A DNA stretch of 64,000 nucleotides, taken from NCBI GenBank assembly GCA_902826335.1, contig CADEEL010000001.1, forward strand, positions 80,445 to 144,444. Direction: 5' to 3'. A program made the position numbers and the translations under genes. Position 1 is the stretch's first letter; each line of letters opens with the position of its first letter. This document shows positions 9,650 to 18,640 of this stretch, one piece after another. Origin of the DNA: an uncultured Alphaproteobacteria bacterium (GTDB lineage: Bacteria; Pseudomonadota; Alphaproteobacteria; Caulobacterales; Aquidulcibacteraceae). The notes under the pieces are model-generated. The model was given only the letters and a program-made list of their open reading frames with translations. It made no database searches and had not been told where the DNA came from.

Positions 9650-10247
9650 TGTCGTCTTCTTCGTATTCAGGCTCGTATCGGCGTTCAGTGCGCCCCTCGC
9701 GCGGCGGGCGCCCGATCAGTGTGGCGAGTTCGGCCAGGTCGATGAAATTATCCGCCTGCCGGCGCAATTCGTCCGACGCCATGGGCGGATTGGACCGCAC
9801 CGTCGAGATCACCGATACCCGCGCGCCTTTGCGTTTCACGGCGTCGATCACGGAGACGAAATCGCCGTCGCCTGAAAACAGGAAAAGATGATCCGTGAAA
9901 TCGGCGGCGGTCAGCATGTCGACGGCCAATTCGACGTCCATATCGCCCTTGATGCGACGGCGCCCCGTCGCGTCCGTGTATTCCTTCGCCGGCTTGGTGA
10001 TCAGCGCATAGCCGTTGTAATCAAGCCAATCGACCAGCGGGCGCACGGGCGAAAAATCCTGATCCTCCAAGATCGCCGTGTAATAATTGGCGCGCAGCAG
10101 CCTGCCGCGCTTCTTGAATTCCTCGAGCAGGCGTTTGTAATCGATGTCAAAGCCAAGGCCGCGCGTGGCGGAGTAGAGATTGGCGCCATCGATGAACAAC
10201 ATGGTTTTTTCATCTGGGTGGATGGCGCGGTCGAGCGGCGTGGTCAT
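9642..10247 (-). CDS. NYN domain (LabA/DUF88-type) protein
   Basis: From the ATG at 10247 the protein has 201 residues. It has the PIN-like NYN fold: MLFIDGANLYSATRG with the first acidic residue, KGDMDVELAVDML with two more, and LFLFSGDGDFVSVIDAVKR, the LabA signature. NYN proteins are predicted or demonstrated RNases that may process or degrade RNA; the substrate here is unknown. The tail is acidic. An upstream in-frame ATG at 10388 would add residues encoded by the palindrome region and is unlikely; GAAGG lies upstream of 10247 with good spacing. It is divergent from folK. Confidence 0.85.
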   Translation of the reverse strand: MTTPLDRAIHPDEKTMLFIDGANLYSATRGLGFDIDYKRLLEEFKKRGRLLRANYYTAILEDQDFSPVRPLVDWLDYNGYALITKPAKEYTDATGRRRIKGDMDVELAVDMLTAADFTDHLFLFSGDGDFVSVIDAVKRKGARVSVISTVRSNPPMASDELRRQADNFIDLAELATLIGRPPREGRTERRYEPEYEEDDNA

Positions 10248-10288
10248 GGGGGAGCCTTCAAGCATCGAATGAATGAATTGGGCCCTTG

Positions 10289-10363
10289 TAATGTCTCGGA
10301 TTTGAATTGCGATAGCCCCTGGGCTCATACGAACATCACAATTCAAATCCAAAAGAGACATTA
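10289..10363. repeat. Palindrome A upstream of folK (right-side 4-base bulge)
   Basis: TAATGTCTC (10289-10297) pairs with GAGACATTA (10355-10363), and GGATTTGAATTG (10298-10309) pairs perfectly with CAATTCAAATCC (10339-10350). The only interruption is AAAA (10351-10354) on the right arm. The 29-base loop holds a small AGCCC/GGGCT hairpin. The segment is AT-rich compared with its surroundings. It forms a pair with palindrome B, 14 bases downstream. Confidence 0.85.
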
Positions 10364-10377
10364 GAACCAATATTTTG

Positions 10378-10452
10378 TAGAGCGGCACATGGACTTAAAA
10401 TTCGCGCCCCATTCGCCATTAAAGCGAGGCGAATTTGAAGTCCGCCGCTCTA
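10378..10452. repeat. Palindrome B overlapping the folK start (left-side 4-base bulge)
   Basis: TAGAGCGGC (10378-10386) pairs with GCCGCTCTA (10444-10452). GGACTTAAAATTCGC (10391-10405) pairs with GCGAATTTGAAGTCC (10429-10443) with one mismatch. The unpaired tetranucleotide ACAT (10387-10390) is on the left arm, the mirror image of palindrome A. The apparent folK ATG (10389) lies in this bulge. Confidence 0.85.
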
Positions 10453-10970
10453 GCGGAGAGTGGCCTGGGCGCGCCATCGTCGCGCTCGGCTCCAATCTGC
10501 CGTTCCAGGGATTGGCGGGGCCGGCGCTGATCGCCGCGGCGATCGCGGCGCTGGGGGAGGCGGGGCTTATGGTCCTAGCCCGATCCTCGCCATGGGCGAG
10601 CCCGGCCTGGCCGCCCTCCGATCAGCCGGATTTCGTCAACGCCGTGATCGCCGTGAGGCCCGGTGGGCGATCACCGCAGGCGCTGCTTACACTCTTGTTC
10701 GAGGTCGAGACGCGGTTCGGGCGCAAACGCGCCGGCGAGACGCGCTGGGCCGCCCGCACGCTCGATCTCGATCTGATCGACTATGGCGGCGCGGTTGTGG
10801 ACGAGCCAGGGCTCATTCTGCCCCATCCGCGCGCGCATCAGCGCGCCTTCGTGCTCGCGCCCCTGGCGGAGGCGGCCCCGGATTGGCGCCACCCGGTCCT
10901 AGAGAAGACGGCCGCTGAGTTGCTGGCGGCCCTGCCGGCGGACTGCGAGGGGCTCAGAAAGCTGACTTAA
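10389..10970 (+). CDS. folK: 2-amino-4-hydroxy-6-hydroxymethyldihydropteridine diphosphokinase
   Basis: FolK (HPPK) transfers pyrophosphate from ATP to 6-hydroxymethyl-dihydropterin in folate synthesis. The conserved protein begins IVALGSNLPFQG at about residue 30 and continues with QPDFVNAVIAV, FGRKRAGETRWAARTLDLDLIDYG and LILPHPRAHQRAFVLAPL, covering the pterin and ATP sites. The first ~21 codons are encoded by palindrome B and have no family counterpart. No ATG, GTG or TTG lies in frame between 10389 and the conserved core, so either this extension is translated or a non-standard start is used. The product is 193 residues, longer than typical. Confidence 0.9.
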   Translation: MDLKFAPHSPLKRGEFEVRRSSGEWPGRAIVALGSNLPFQGLAGPALIAAAIAALGEAGLMVLARSSPWASPAWPPSDQPDFVNAVIAVRPGGRSPQALLTLLFEVETRFGRKRAGETRWAARTLDLDLIDYGGAVVDEPGLILPHPRAHQRAFVLAPLAEAAPDWRHPVLEKTAAELLAALPADCEGLRKLT

Positions 10971-11054
10971 CCGCGTGGCGAGCACGTCTTCGCGGTTGCG
11001 AAACAGGCGGCGCGCCCATATCCTCATCGTTTCCCCGAACCTTGAGGACCCACC

Positions 11055-11405
11055 TTGGCCCGCGTCACTGTTGAAGATTGCGTCGATAAGATCCCAAACC
11101 GCTTCGCGCTCGTGCTGCTGGCGGGGCACCGCGCCCGCGCCATCACGTCGGGCTCCGCCCCGCTGGTGGAGCTGGAGCGTGACAAGCCGCCCGTCCTGGC
11201 GCTGCGTGAAATCGCCGAGAGCGCGGTCGAGCCGGACGAAGTGCGCGACAGCCTGGTTCTCCAATTCCAGGACGTTCAGCCCTCCGCCCAGGCTGAGGAG
11301 GAGCAGGATCGCCTCGCGCTCGCCGCGCCGGTGACCACGAGCGAGGACGAACTGATGCGTGCGCTGCAGGCCGAGGCGGAAGCTCAGCGCGACGAACGGT
11401 ATTAG
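11055..11405 (+). CDS. rpoZ: RNA polymerase omega subunit
   Basis: A 116-residue omega subunit, which helps assemble beta-prime into RNA polymerase. [20 protein letters not shown] and LAGHRARAI are the family signature, and VALREIAE-like sequence follows ([11 protein letters not shown]). The C-terminal half is acidic and variable. The start is a TTG at 11055, fixed by the conserved N terminus, with GAGGACC upstream. It lies 4 bases before rsh; this pairing of omega with a (p)ppGpp enzyme is common in proteobacteria. Confidence 0.94.
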   Translation: MARVTVEDCVDKIPNRFALVLLAGHRARAITSGSAPLVELERDKPPVLALREIAESAVEPDEVRDSLVLQFQDVQPSAQAEEEQDRLALAAPVTTSEDELMRALQAEAEAQRDERY

Positions 11406-11409
11406 GCGT

Positions 11410-13650
11410 ATGGACGGCGGCGCCCCGGCCGCCGAAGCGCCCGCGCCGCCACAAGGGGGCGTGGGGGCCGTGGCCGCGCCGCCGGCGCGGGCGAAATATC
11501 TGCGCCAGTTCGAATTGCTTGAGCGTGTGCGCGGCTACGATCCGGACGCGGACGAGGGCCTCATCAACCGCGCCTATGTGTTCGCCACCGCGATGCATGG
11601 CAGCCAGAAGCGCCACTCGGGCGATCCCTATTTCGCGCATCCGATCCAGGTCGCCGGCATCCTCACCGAATATCGCCTGGACGCGGCCACTATCGCGGCC
11701 GGCCTCTTGCACGATACGATCGAAGACACCGTCGCCACCTATGAGCAGATCGAGAAGCAGTTCGGGCCGCAGATCGCCGAGCTGGTGAACGGCGTCACCA
11801 AGCTCTCCCGCCTCGAACTCGCGGGCGAGAAGGATAAGCAAGCCGCCAATCTACAGCGCTTTATCCTGGCGATGTCTAAAGATGTGCGGGTGCTGCTGGT
11901 GAAGCTGGCGGACCGGCTGCACAATATGCGCACAATCACGCATTTGCCGAAGCCGGAAAAGCGCGCGCGTATCGCGCTTGAAACACTGGAGATATACGCT
12001 CCGCTCGCGCGCCGCATCGGCATGGAGAAGATGGCGCGGGAGTTGGAGACGCTGTCCTTCCATGAGGCGTTTCCCGAGGCTGAAGCCGCGATCCAGGCGC
12101 GGCTCGAGGCGCTGCGCTCGGATAAGGGCGCGAACATCGCCATCATCACCCAGAAAATCACCGACGCGCTGATCGCGGCCGGCGTCGAGGCGCGCGTCTA
12201 TGGACGTGAGAAGCAACCCTATTCGATCTGGCGCAAGCTGCAGCGCAAGAGCGTGCAGTTTTCCGACCTCGCGGACATCTACGCTTTCCGTGTCATCGTC
12301 GAGAACACCAACGAATGCTATCGCGCGCTTGGTGTCGTTCATCAGACGTGGCGCTGCCTGCCCGAGGCGTTCGAGGATTATGTCTCGAACCCCAAGCCGA
12401 ACGGGTATCGCTCGATCCATACCATCGTGATCGGCCCATCGAATGTGCGCGTTGAGATTCAGGTGCGCACGGACGAGATGGATTCCATCGCCGAAAACGG
12501 CGTCGCCGCGCACTGGCGGTATAAAAACAGCGCCTATGGCTTCGATGAAAAGGGCGCGATCAAATCCGGCATCGATCCGCGCGAGGCGGTGCGCGCATTG
12601 ATGGAGATCGCCGAGCATGGCGGCGATCCCGGTGAATTTCTCGAGCACGCCAAGCTTGAGATGTACCAGGATCATGTGTTCGCCTTCACGCCGAAGGGGC
12701 AATTGATCGCGCTGCCGCAGGGGGCTACGCCGCTTGACTTCGCTTATGCGGTCCATTCGGACATTGGCGATGCGTGCATCGGCGCAGTCATCAATAGCGA
12801 GGAGCGCCCGCTGCGCACGCAGCTCAACAATGGCGATGTGGTCGAGATCGAAATCGGCGATCGGCCTGCGCCCGTGCCGGGCTGGGAATCGCTGACAAAG
12901 ACCGGGCGGGCTAAATCGCACCAGAAGCGCCTGGAGCGGATGGCGCGGCGCGCGGAATTCCTGAAGCTCGGCCAGGAATTGGTGGCGCATGCGCTGCACC
13001 GCTATGGGCACGATCTAAAGGAAACGTCGCTGGCGGGCGCGGCCGCGCGGCTCAATGAAGAGAGCGTCGAGGATTTGTTTGTCTCCGTCGGCGAAGGCAG
13101 CGTGAAGGCGTCCAGCGTGGCCGCCGCCGCCTTCCCGGGCCTGGCCGAACGCATCCGCATTGATGAGGAGCGCCGGCCCATCGAAGAGAAGAAGGCGCGG
13201 CTTTACGTGCGCGGTTCGGGCCTCACGCCCGGCGTGGCGCTGCATTTCGCGCCGTGCTGCTCGCCCATTCCCGGCGATCGCATCGTCGGCGTCGTCACGC
13301 CCGGCAAGGGCGTGATGATCCACACCATCGATTGCGCGACGCTTGAGGCGGCCGAGGGCGGCGATGAATGGATCGATCTGGGCTGGACGGAAACCGCGCT
13401 TGATCACGCGCTGGCGGTGGGCCGCATCGAGGCGACGGTTGAGCACGGGCGCGGGGTTTTGGCCAATCTGTGCATGATCATCGCGGAGAACGAAGGCAAC
13501 ATCCTCAACATCGCCACCAAGCGGCGCAGCGAGGATTTCTTCGATCTCGTGTTCGACATCGAAGTAGCGGATGCGCGCCACTTGACCAACATCCTCGCCG
13601 CCATGCGCACCAGCAAGGCGGTAAGGGAAGCGGAAAGGGTGCGCGGGTGA
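11410..13650 (+). CDS. rsh: Bifunctional (p)ppGpp synthetase/hydrolase (RSH)
   Basis: A 746-residue Rel/SpoT homolog that makes and degrades the stringent-response alarmone. An HD hydrolase domain comes first (HPIQVAGILTEYRLD, GLLHDTIEDT, LADRLHNMRT). The synthetase domain follows (DIYAFRVIVENTNECYRALG, NPKPNGYRSIHT), then TGS (VFAFTPKGQLIALPQGATPLDFAYAVH), a linker with CCSPIPGD, and a C-terminal ACT domain (ENEGNILNIATKRRSEDF). The start at 11410 avoids a 47-base overlap with rpoZ and still leaves FELLERVRGYDP intact. As usual in alphaproteobacteria, this is probably the main long RSH. Confidence 0.95.
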   Translation: MDGGAPAAEAPAPPQGGVGAVAAPPARAKYLRQFELLERVRGYDPDADEGLINRAYVFATAMHGSQKRHSGDPYFAHPIQVAGILTEYRLDAATIAAGLLHDTIEDTVATYEQIEKQFGPQIAELVNGVTKLSRLELAGEKDKQAANLQRFILAMSKDVRVLLVKLADRLHNMRTITHLPKPEKRARIALETLEIYAPLARRIGMEKMARELETLSFHEAFPEAEAAIQARLEALRSDKGANIAIITQKITDALIAAGVEARVYGREKQPYSIWRKLQRKSVQFSDLADIYAFRVIVENTNECYRALGVVHQTWRCLPEAFEDYVSNPKPNGYRSIHTIVIGPSNVRVEIQVRTDEMDSIAENGVAAHWRYKNSAYGFDEKGAIKSGIDPREAVRALMEIAEHGGDPGEFLEHAKLEMYQDHVFAFTPKGQLIALPQGATPLDFAYAVHSDIGDACIGAVINSEERPLRTQLNNGDVVEIEIGDRPAPVPGWESLTKTGRAKSHQKRLERMARRAEFLKLGQELVAHALHRYGHDLKETSLAGAAARLNEESVEDLFVSVGEGSVKASSVAAAAFPGLAERIRIDEERRPIEEKKARLYVRGSGLTPGVALHFAPCCSPIPGDRIVGVVTPGKGVMIHTIDCATLEAAEGGDEWIDLGWTETALDHALAVGRIEATVEHGRGVLANLCMIIAENEGNILNIATKRRSEDFFDLVFDIEVADARHLTNILAAMRTSKAVREAERVRG

Positions 13651-13718
13651 TGGGTGGCCGCGAAGCGCGGCCGCTCGCCCCAATCGACCGCGCTTCGCCC
13701 GCGCGCTAAACGGGGCGG

Positions 13719-14318
13719 ATGAGCGACTCTTCCATGACCGAGGCCGAGGTTCTCGCCGAATTCCGCGCCGCCGGCGCGCTGCTTGAGGGGCATTTCATCC
13801 TGTCCTCCGGCCTGCACAGCCCTGTTTTTTTTCAGAAGAACATCGTCTTTCAGGATCCGGTGCGCACGGAGAAACTCTGCCGCGCCCTGGCGGCGAAGGC
13901 CCGCGCCGCGTTCGGTGACATCGACGTGGTCGTCTCGCCGGCTGTCGGCGCGATCATTCCCGGCTATGAAACGGCGCGCCATCTCGGCGCGCGGGCGATG
14001 TTCGTGGAGCGCGAAGCGGGCCAGTTTCAGCTGCGCCGGGGCTTCGAGATCGCCGCGGGTGAGCGGGTGTTGATGGTGGAGGACGTGGTGACGACCGGGC
14101 TGTCTTCCCGCGAATGCCTGGACGCCATTCGCGGACATCCCGGCACGCTGGTCGGGGCGGCGTGCCTCATCGACCGCTCGAATGGAACCGCCGAGATCGG
14201 CGCGCCGCTCATTGCGCTCGCGCGCGTGGCCGCGCCTGCTTATCCTGCTGATGCGCTGCCGCCAGACCTCGCCAAGCTGCCGGCCGTGAAGCCCGGCTCG
14301 CGGGGGCTCGCGGCGTGA
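13719..14318 (+). CDS. pyrE: Orotate phosphoribosyltransferase
   Basis: A 199-residue enzyme converting orotate and PRPP to orotidine 5'-phosphate in pyrimidine synthesis. The PRPP-binding motif is [12 protein letters not shown], and the family hallmarks [16 protein letters not shown] and [13 protein letters not shown] are present. An in-frame ATG four codons later (MTEAEV) is an alternative start. The stop overlaps the GTG start of pdxJ by 4 bases. Confidence 0.95.
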   Translation: MSDSSMTEAEVLAEFRAAGALLEGHFILSSGLHSPVFFQKNIVFQDPVRTEKLCRALAAKARAAFGDIDVVVSPAVGAIIPGYETARHLGARAMFVEREAGQFQLRRGFEIAAGERVLMVEDVVTTGLSSRECLDAIRGHPGTLVGAACLIDRSNGTAEIGAPLIALARVAAPAYPADALPPDLAKLPAVKPGSRGLAA

Positions 14319-15064
14319 ACGGGCGCCTGCGCCTTGGCGTCAACATTGACCATGTGGCGACCATAAGGAACGCCCGCGGCGGGGCCCATCCCGATCCCCT
14401 GCGCGCGGCCCTGATCGCGGCCGAGGCCGGGGCGGACGGGATCACGCTCCATGTGCGCGAGGATCGCCGCCATGTGCGCGAAGGAGACCTCCTGCGGCTC
14501 AAGGACGCGCTCGCTTTGCCTATCAACCTCGAAACGGCCTGCGCCGAGGAGATGCTGGAGATCGCCCTCAATGTGCGCCCCCGCGCGGTCTGCCTTGTGC
14601 CGGAACGGCGCGAAGAGCGGACCACGGAAGGGGGCCTCGATGTGGCGGCCCAGCACAATCACGTCGCGCCCTATGTACGGCAATTGGCGGAAGCAGGGAT
14701 CAGGGTGTCGCTCTTTATCGATCCTGACCCGGCGCAGACGGCGGCGGCGCGATCACTGGGCGCGCCAGTGGTCGAGTTGCACACCGGCGCTTATTGTGAA
14801 GCCCTTGAGCGGGGCGATGAACAGGCCGCCGAGGCTGGCTTGCAGGCGCTTCGCGCGGCGGCGGCCGATGGCGCCGCGCGCGGCCTCGAAGTGCATGCTG
14901 GGCACGGGATCACGTTTGCGAGCGTAGGGCCAATCGCCGCGATCCCGGAGCTTAAAGAGCTGAATATAGGCCATTTTTTGGTAGGTGAGGCGATCTTCAC
15001 CGGGTTGGCCGCCGCGATTTCCGAGATGCGCCGACGCATGGATGAGGCGCGCGCGGCCTCATGA
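14315..15064 (+). CDS. pdxJ: Pyridoxine 5'-phosphate synthase
   Basis: A 249-residue TIM-barrel enzyme that condenses 1-deoxyxylulose 5-phosphate with 3-amino-2-oxopropyl phosphate, the last step of DXP-dependent vitamin B6 synthesis. Recognised by [33 protein letters not shown]-like [17 protein letters not shown], and HAGHGITF near the C terminus. The start is a GTG (14315) overlapping pyrE. The stop overlaps acpS (ATGA). Confidence 0.96.
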   Translation: MNGRLRLGVNIDHVATIRNARGGAHPDPLRAALIAAEAGADGITLHVREDRRHVREGDLLRLKDALALPINLETACAEEMLEIALNVRPRAVCLVPERREERTTEGGLDVAAQHNHVAPYVRQLAEAGIRVSLFIDPDPAQTAAARSLGAPVVELHTGAYCEALERGDEQAAEAGLQALRAAAADGAARGLEVHAGHGITFASVGPIAAIPELKELNIGHFLVGEAIFTGLAAAISEMRRRMDEARAAS

Positions 15065-15477
15065 TTATCGGCATCGGGTCCGACCTCATCGACATCCGCC
15101 GCGTGGAGGCGGCGCTCGCCCGGTTCGGGGAGCGGTTCGCCCTGCGCGTCTTCACCGAAACGGAGCGGGCCCGCGCCGAGCGCCGACCCCGCGACCGGGC
15201 CTGGACTTACGCCAAGCGCTTCTGCGCCAAGGAGGCCTGCGCCAAGGCCTTGGGCACCGGCATCCGCCGGGGCGTCTATTGGCGCGACATGGGCGTGGTT
15301 AATCTCCGCTCCGGCGCGCCGACCATGGCGCTGACCGGCGGCGCGGCAGCGCGCTTGCATGAGATCACCCCACCCGGCATGACCCCGTTCATCCATGTGA
15401 GCTTGACCGATGACTTCCCGCTCGCGCAGAGCTTCGTCATCATTTCGGCCGAGTCCGCCGCGACTGAGCGGTTCTAA
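15061..15477 (+). CDS. acpS: Holo-[acyl-carrier-protein] synthase
   Basis: A 138-residue phosphopantetheinyl transferase that activates acyl carrier protein using coenzyme A. The two Mg2+/CoA motifs are clear: [14 protein letters not shown] at the N terminus and [20 protein letters not shown] in the middle. It overlaps pdxJ by 4 bases and precedes lepB by 21 bases, the arrangement pdxJ-acpS-lepB-rnc-era seen widely in alphaproteobacteria. Confidence 0.96.
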   Translation: MIIGIGSDLIDIRRVEAALARFGERFALRVFTETERARAERRPRDRAWTYAKRFCAKEACAKALGTGIRRGVYWRDMGVVNLRSGAPTMALTGGAAARLHEITPPGMTPFIHVSLTDDFPLAQSFVIISAESAATERF

Positions 15478-15498
15478 AGCCCAGGGTGCGAGAACCGC

Positions 15499-16257
15499 AT
15501 GACCATGACCAGTGAAACGAGACCCGTGACCGCGATGGATTCCTTCTGGGAGAACGTCCGCACCATCATCTATGCGCTGGCCTTGGCCATGCTGATCCGG
15601 TTCGCGGTGGCCCAGCCCTTCCGCATCCCCTCCGGCTCGATGCAGCCGACTCTGGAAGTGGGCGATTATATCGTCGTGACCAAATGGTCCTACGGCTATA
15701 GCCGCTTCTCGCTCGCGCCGCTGGATCGGCTGCTGCCGTCCGGCCGCTTGTTTGGTCGGGCGCCGGAGCGCGGTGATATCGTCGTGTTCCGGCCCGAGGG
15801 CGAGACGCGCGATTTCGTCAAACGCCTGATCGGCATGCCGGGCGATCGCATCCAGGTGACCGACGGCGTGCTCTATATCAATGGCGAGGCGGTGCAGCGC
15901 GAGGCGCTTGGCCTACGTGATTTCGAGCAGCCGGACGGCACGATTGAGCAAATCCCAACCGTGCGCGAAACACTGCCGAACGGCGTCAGCTACAATACGT
16001 TCGATCGCTATCCGGAATGGGATCTGGATAATACGCGCGAGTTCCTCGTGCCGGCGGACCATTATTTCATGATGGGCGATGATCGCGATAATTCACAGGA
16101 TAGCCGCACCGTGTTTGTCGGCATGGTGCCGGCTGACAATCTGATCGGGCCGGCGCAATTCGTGTTCGCATCATTCGACGGCTCGACATCAATTTTCCGG
16201 CCATGGACGCTGTTCACCGGCTTTCGCGCCGAGCGGTTCCTGCACTCGGTCAATTGA
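15499..16257 (+). CDS. lepB: Signal peptidase I
   Basis: A 252-residue inner-membrane serine protease that removes signal peptides from exported proteins. One membrane segment (about residues 20-40) precedes RIPSGSMQPTL with the catalytic Ser47. The general base is Lys108 in FVKRLIGMPGDRI, and box E, MGDDRDNSQDSR, is near the C terminus. The ATG at 15499 is supported by a short cytoplasmic leader; MTMTSE offers a second ATG two codons on. The stop TGA shares one base with the rnc ATG. Confidence 0.95.
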   Translation: MTMTSETRPVTAMDSFWENVRTIIYALALAMLIRFAVAQPFRIPSGSMQPTLEVGDYIVVTKWSYGYSRFSLAPLDRLLPSGRLFGRAPERGDIVVFRPEGETRDFVKRLIGMPGDRIQVTDGVLYINGEAVQREALGLRDFEQPDGTIEQIPTVRETLPNGVSYNTFDRYPEWDLDNTREFLVPADHYFMMGDDRDNSQDSRTVFVGMVPADNLIGPAQFVFASFDGSTSIFRPWTLFTGFRAERFLHSVN

Positions 16258-16958
16258 TGGCGCGCCAGCCCGCGCCCGGCGAGGACGCGCTGGCCGCCCT
16301 TGAGACGCGCCTCGACTGGCGCTTCGCGGCGCGCGCCCATCTCGTCGAGGCGCTGCGCCATTCCAGCGCCTCTGATGGCAAGCCTGGCCCGCCGGACAAC
16401 GAACGCCTCGAATTTCTGGGCGACCGTGTGCTTGGCCTCGTCGTCGCCGAGCATTTGTTCGCGCGCCGCCCGCCCTTGAGTGAGAGTGAACTCGCCCAGG
16501 GGCTCAACGCGCTCGTCAATCGCGGCGCGTGCGCGCGTGCGGCGCGGCGCGTCGATCTTGGCGCGGCGCTGACGCTGTCAAAGTCGGAAGCCCAAGGCGG
16601 AGGGCGCAACAAGGAAACGATTTTGGGCGACGCCTGCGAGGCTCTGATCGCCGCGCTGTATCTGGATGGCGGGATGGCGCCTGCGCGCGCCTTCATCGAG
16701 CGCTTTTGGGCCGAGGAGTTCGCGGCGCTCGACGCAGCGCGGCGCGACGCGAAATCGCGGCTGCAAGAATGGGCGGCGGCCAATAAGCGCGCCCTGCGCT
16801 ATGACATCGTGGAGCGCAGCGGCGCCGATCACGCGCCGAACTTCATCATCGAAGCGATTGTGGATGGCGTTGCGTCCGCGCGCGGCGAAGGCGGCTCAAA
16901 GCGCGAAGCTGAGCAGAACGCGGCGGCGATCTTGCTTAAGGAAATCGTCGATGAGTGA
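16257..16958 (+). CDS. rnc: Ribonuclease III
   Basis: A 233-residue double-strand-specific endoribonuclease processing rRNA precursors and structured mRNAs. The catalytic signature NERLEFLGD (residues 48-56) and LGDACEALIAALYLDGG belong to the RNase III domain, and a C-terminal dsRNA-binding domain (RLQEWAAANKRALRY to KREAEQNAAAILL) follows. The ATG at 16257 overlaps the lepB stop as TGATG, so translation is probably coupled; an upstream in-frame ATG at 16203 would sit inside lepB. It overlaps era by 8 bases. Confidence 0.94.
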   Translation: MARQPAPGEDALAALETRLDWRFAARAHLVEALRHSSASDGKPGPPDNERLEFLGDRVLGLVVAEHLFARRPPLSESELAQGLNALVNRGACARAARRVDLGAALTLSKSEAQGGGRNKETILGDACEALIAALYLDGGMAPARAFIERFWAEEFAALDAARRDAKSRLQEWAAANKRALRYDIVERSGADHAPNFIIEAIVDGVASARGEGGSKREAEQNAAAILLKEIVDE

Positions 16959-17889
16959 GCGGCGCTGCGCTGTCGTCGCCATTCTCGGCGCGCCTAACGC
17001 CGGCAAGTCGACGCTGGTCAACGCGCTGGTCGGCGAAAAGATCGCCATCGTCACCCACAAGGTGCAAACCACGCGCGCGCCGCTGCGCGGCATCGCGCTG
17101 CGCGGCGATGCGCAGCTCGTGCTGATCGACACGCCCGGCGTGTTCGCGCCGAAGCGGCGGCTGGAGCGCGCCATGGTGCGCGCGGCCTGGGCCTCGCTCG
17201 ACGGCGCGGACGCCATCGTCCATGTGGTGGACGCCGCAAGTTATGCACGCACGCAGGCGGGCGGTGCGAGCGGCGCGGATGGGCATGCGCGCGCGGATGT
17301 TGAACGCATCCAGGCGCGTCTGGCGGAGACCAAACGCACGGCGATTCTCGTGCTTAACAAGGTTGATGCGATGGCGCGGCCAGATTTGCTCACGGTCGCG
17401 CGGGCGTTCAGTGAAACCGGGCTTTACGCGGATGTGTTCATGATCTCGGCCCTCACCGGCGATGGCGTGGAGGATCTGGCGAAGAGGCTCGCGGAGGCCG
17501 CGCCCGTCGGCCCCTGGTTGTTTCCGGAGGATCAGATCGCCGATGCGCCCGCGCGTGTTCTGGCGGCGGAAACGACGCGTGAACAGCTCATGCTGCGCTT
17601 GCATGAGGAAATTCCGTATGAGGCGACGGTGGAGACAGAGAGCTGGCAGGCGCGCAAGGACGGCTCGGTGCGCATAGACCAAACGATCTTCGTGGCGCGC
17701 GAGAGTCAGCGGAAGATCGTGATCGGTGAAAAGGGCCAGACCATCAAGGCGATCGGCCAATCCGCGCGCAAGAGCCTGGAGGAAACGCTCGGCCGACGCG
17801 TGCATTTGTTCCTCCACGTCAAAGTACGCGAAGGCTGGAGCGAGGAGCGTGCGCGCTATGCGGCGCTGGGCCTGGACTACGACGCCTGA
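16951..17889 (+). CDS. era: GTPase Era
   Basis: A 312-residue GTPase needed for 30S ribosome assembly. G1 is GAPNAGKST (residues 13-21), the effector region follows, G3 is DTPGVF, and G4 is NKVDAM. A C-terminal KH domain that binds the 3' end of 16S rRNA begins near ESQRKIVIGEKGQTIKAIG. The start at 16951 gives the family's N terminus and overlaps rnc by 8 bases. Coupling of rnc and era is conserved in many bacteria. Confidence 0.96.
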   Translation: MSERRCAVVAILGAPNAGKSTLVNALVGEKIAIVTHKVQTTRAPLRGIALRGDAQLVLIDTPGVFAPKRRLERAMVRAAWASLDGADAIVHVVDAASYARTQAGGASGADGHARADVERIQARLAETKRTAILVLNKVDAMARPDLLTVARAFSETGLYADVFMISALTGDGVEDLAKRLAEAAPVGPWLFPEDQIADAPARVLAAETTREQLMLRLHEEIPYEATVETESWQARKDGSVRIDQTIFVARESQRKIVIGEKGQTIKAIGQSARKSLEETLGRRVHLFLHVKVREGWSEERARYAALGLDYDA

Positions 17890-17890
17890 G

Positions 17891-18625
17891 ATGGAATGGC
17901 TCGATGACGCCATAGTGCTGGGGGCGCGGCCCTTCGGAGAATCGAAGGCGATTGCGGAAGTCTTCGCACGTTCGCATGGGCGCTATGGCGGCGTCGTGCA
18001 TGGCGGCATGGGCAAGACGATGCGGCCGATCCTACAGGCGGGCAATCTGGTGCGCGTGGGCTGGAAGGCGCGCCTGTCCGAGCAACTCGGCTTCTATTCC
18101 CCGCTCGATCTACTGGAACCGCACGCGGGAAAATTGTTCGACGATCCCATTGCGCTGGCGGGGCTATCGTCGGCGATCGAGTTGACGCGCGCGGCGACAG
18201 CCGAACGGCAATCCTATCCCGGCCTTTATGACGCGCTCCTCGTGCTGATCGCGGCCTTGCCGAATTCGGATATGTGGGCGCCGCTTTATGCGCGCTTTGA
18301 GATCGGTCTGCTGGCCGAAATGGGTTATGGGCTTGACCTGGAGCGCTGCGCGCTGACCGGCGTGGGCGAGGATTTGGCGTTCGTCAGCCCGCGCAGCGGC
18401 CGCGCCGCGAGCGCGGAAGCCGGCGCGCCCTATGCGGAGAAATTGCTACGCCTGCCGCCGTTTCTGGTGCGCAACGATGCGTCCATCGAAAGCGGTGACG
18501 TCGCGGACGCGCTGGCGCTGGCCGGCTATTTCCTGGAGCGGCGGGTGTTCGATGCGCGCGGCGAGAATTTGCCCGAAATCCGCCGGCGGCTGATTGAGCG
18601 TTTAGGATTTGCGGGGCGACTCTGA
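17891..18625 (+). CDS. recO: DNA repair protein RecO
   Basis: A 244-residue RecO, which with RecR loads RecA onto SSB-coated gapped DNA. The N-terminal OB fold is visible as MEWLDDAIVLGARPFGES, FARSHGRYGGVVHGGMG and LVRVGWKARL. The C-terminal helical part contains LERCALTG, FVSPRSGRAAS and PPFLV. The zinc cysteines found in some RecO proteins are mostly missing. It starts one base after the era stop (TGAGATG), completing the acpS-lepB-rnc-era-recO unit. Confidence 0.93.
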   Translation: MEWLDDAIVLGARPFGESKAIAEVFARSHGRYGGVVHGGMGKTMRPILQAGNLVRVGWKARLSEQLGFYSPLDLLEPHAGKLFDDPIALAGLSSAIELTRAATAERQSYPGLYDALLVLIAALPNSDMWAPLYARFEIGLLAEMGYGLDLERCALTGVGEDLAFVSPRSGRAASAEAGAPYAEKLLRLPPFLVRNDASIESGDVADALALAGYFLERRVFDARGENLPEIRRRLIERLGFAGRL

Positions 18626-18640
18626 GTATGTGGCGAATGC

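Noticed and set aside
11851..13011. 386-residue antisense frame within rsh
   Set aside because: No similarity; rsh on the other strand is unambiguous.
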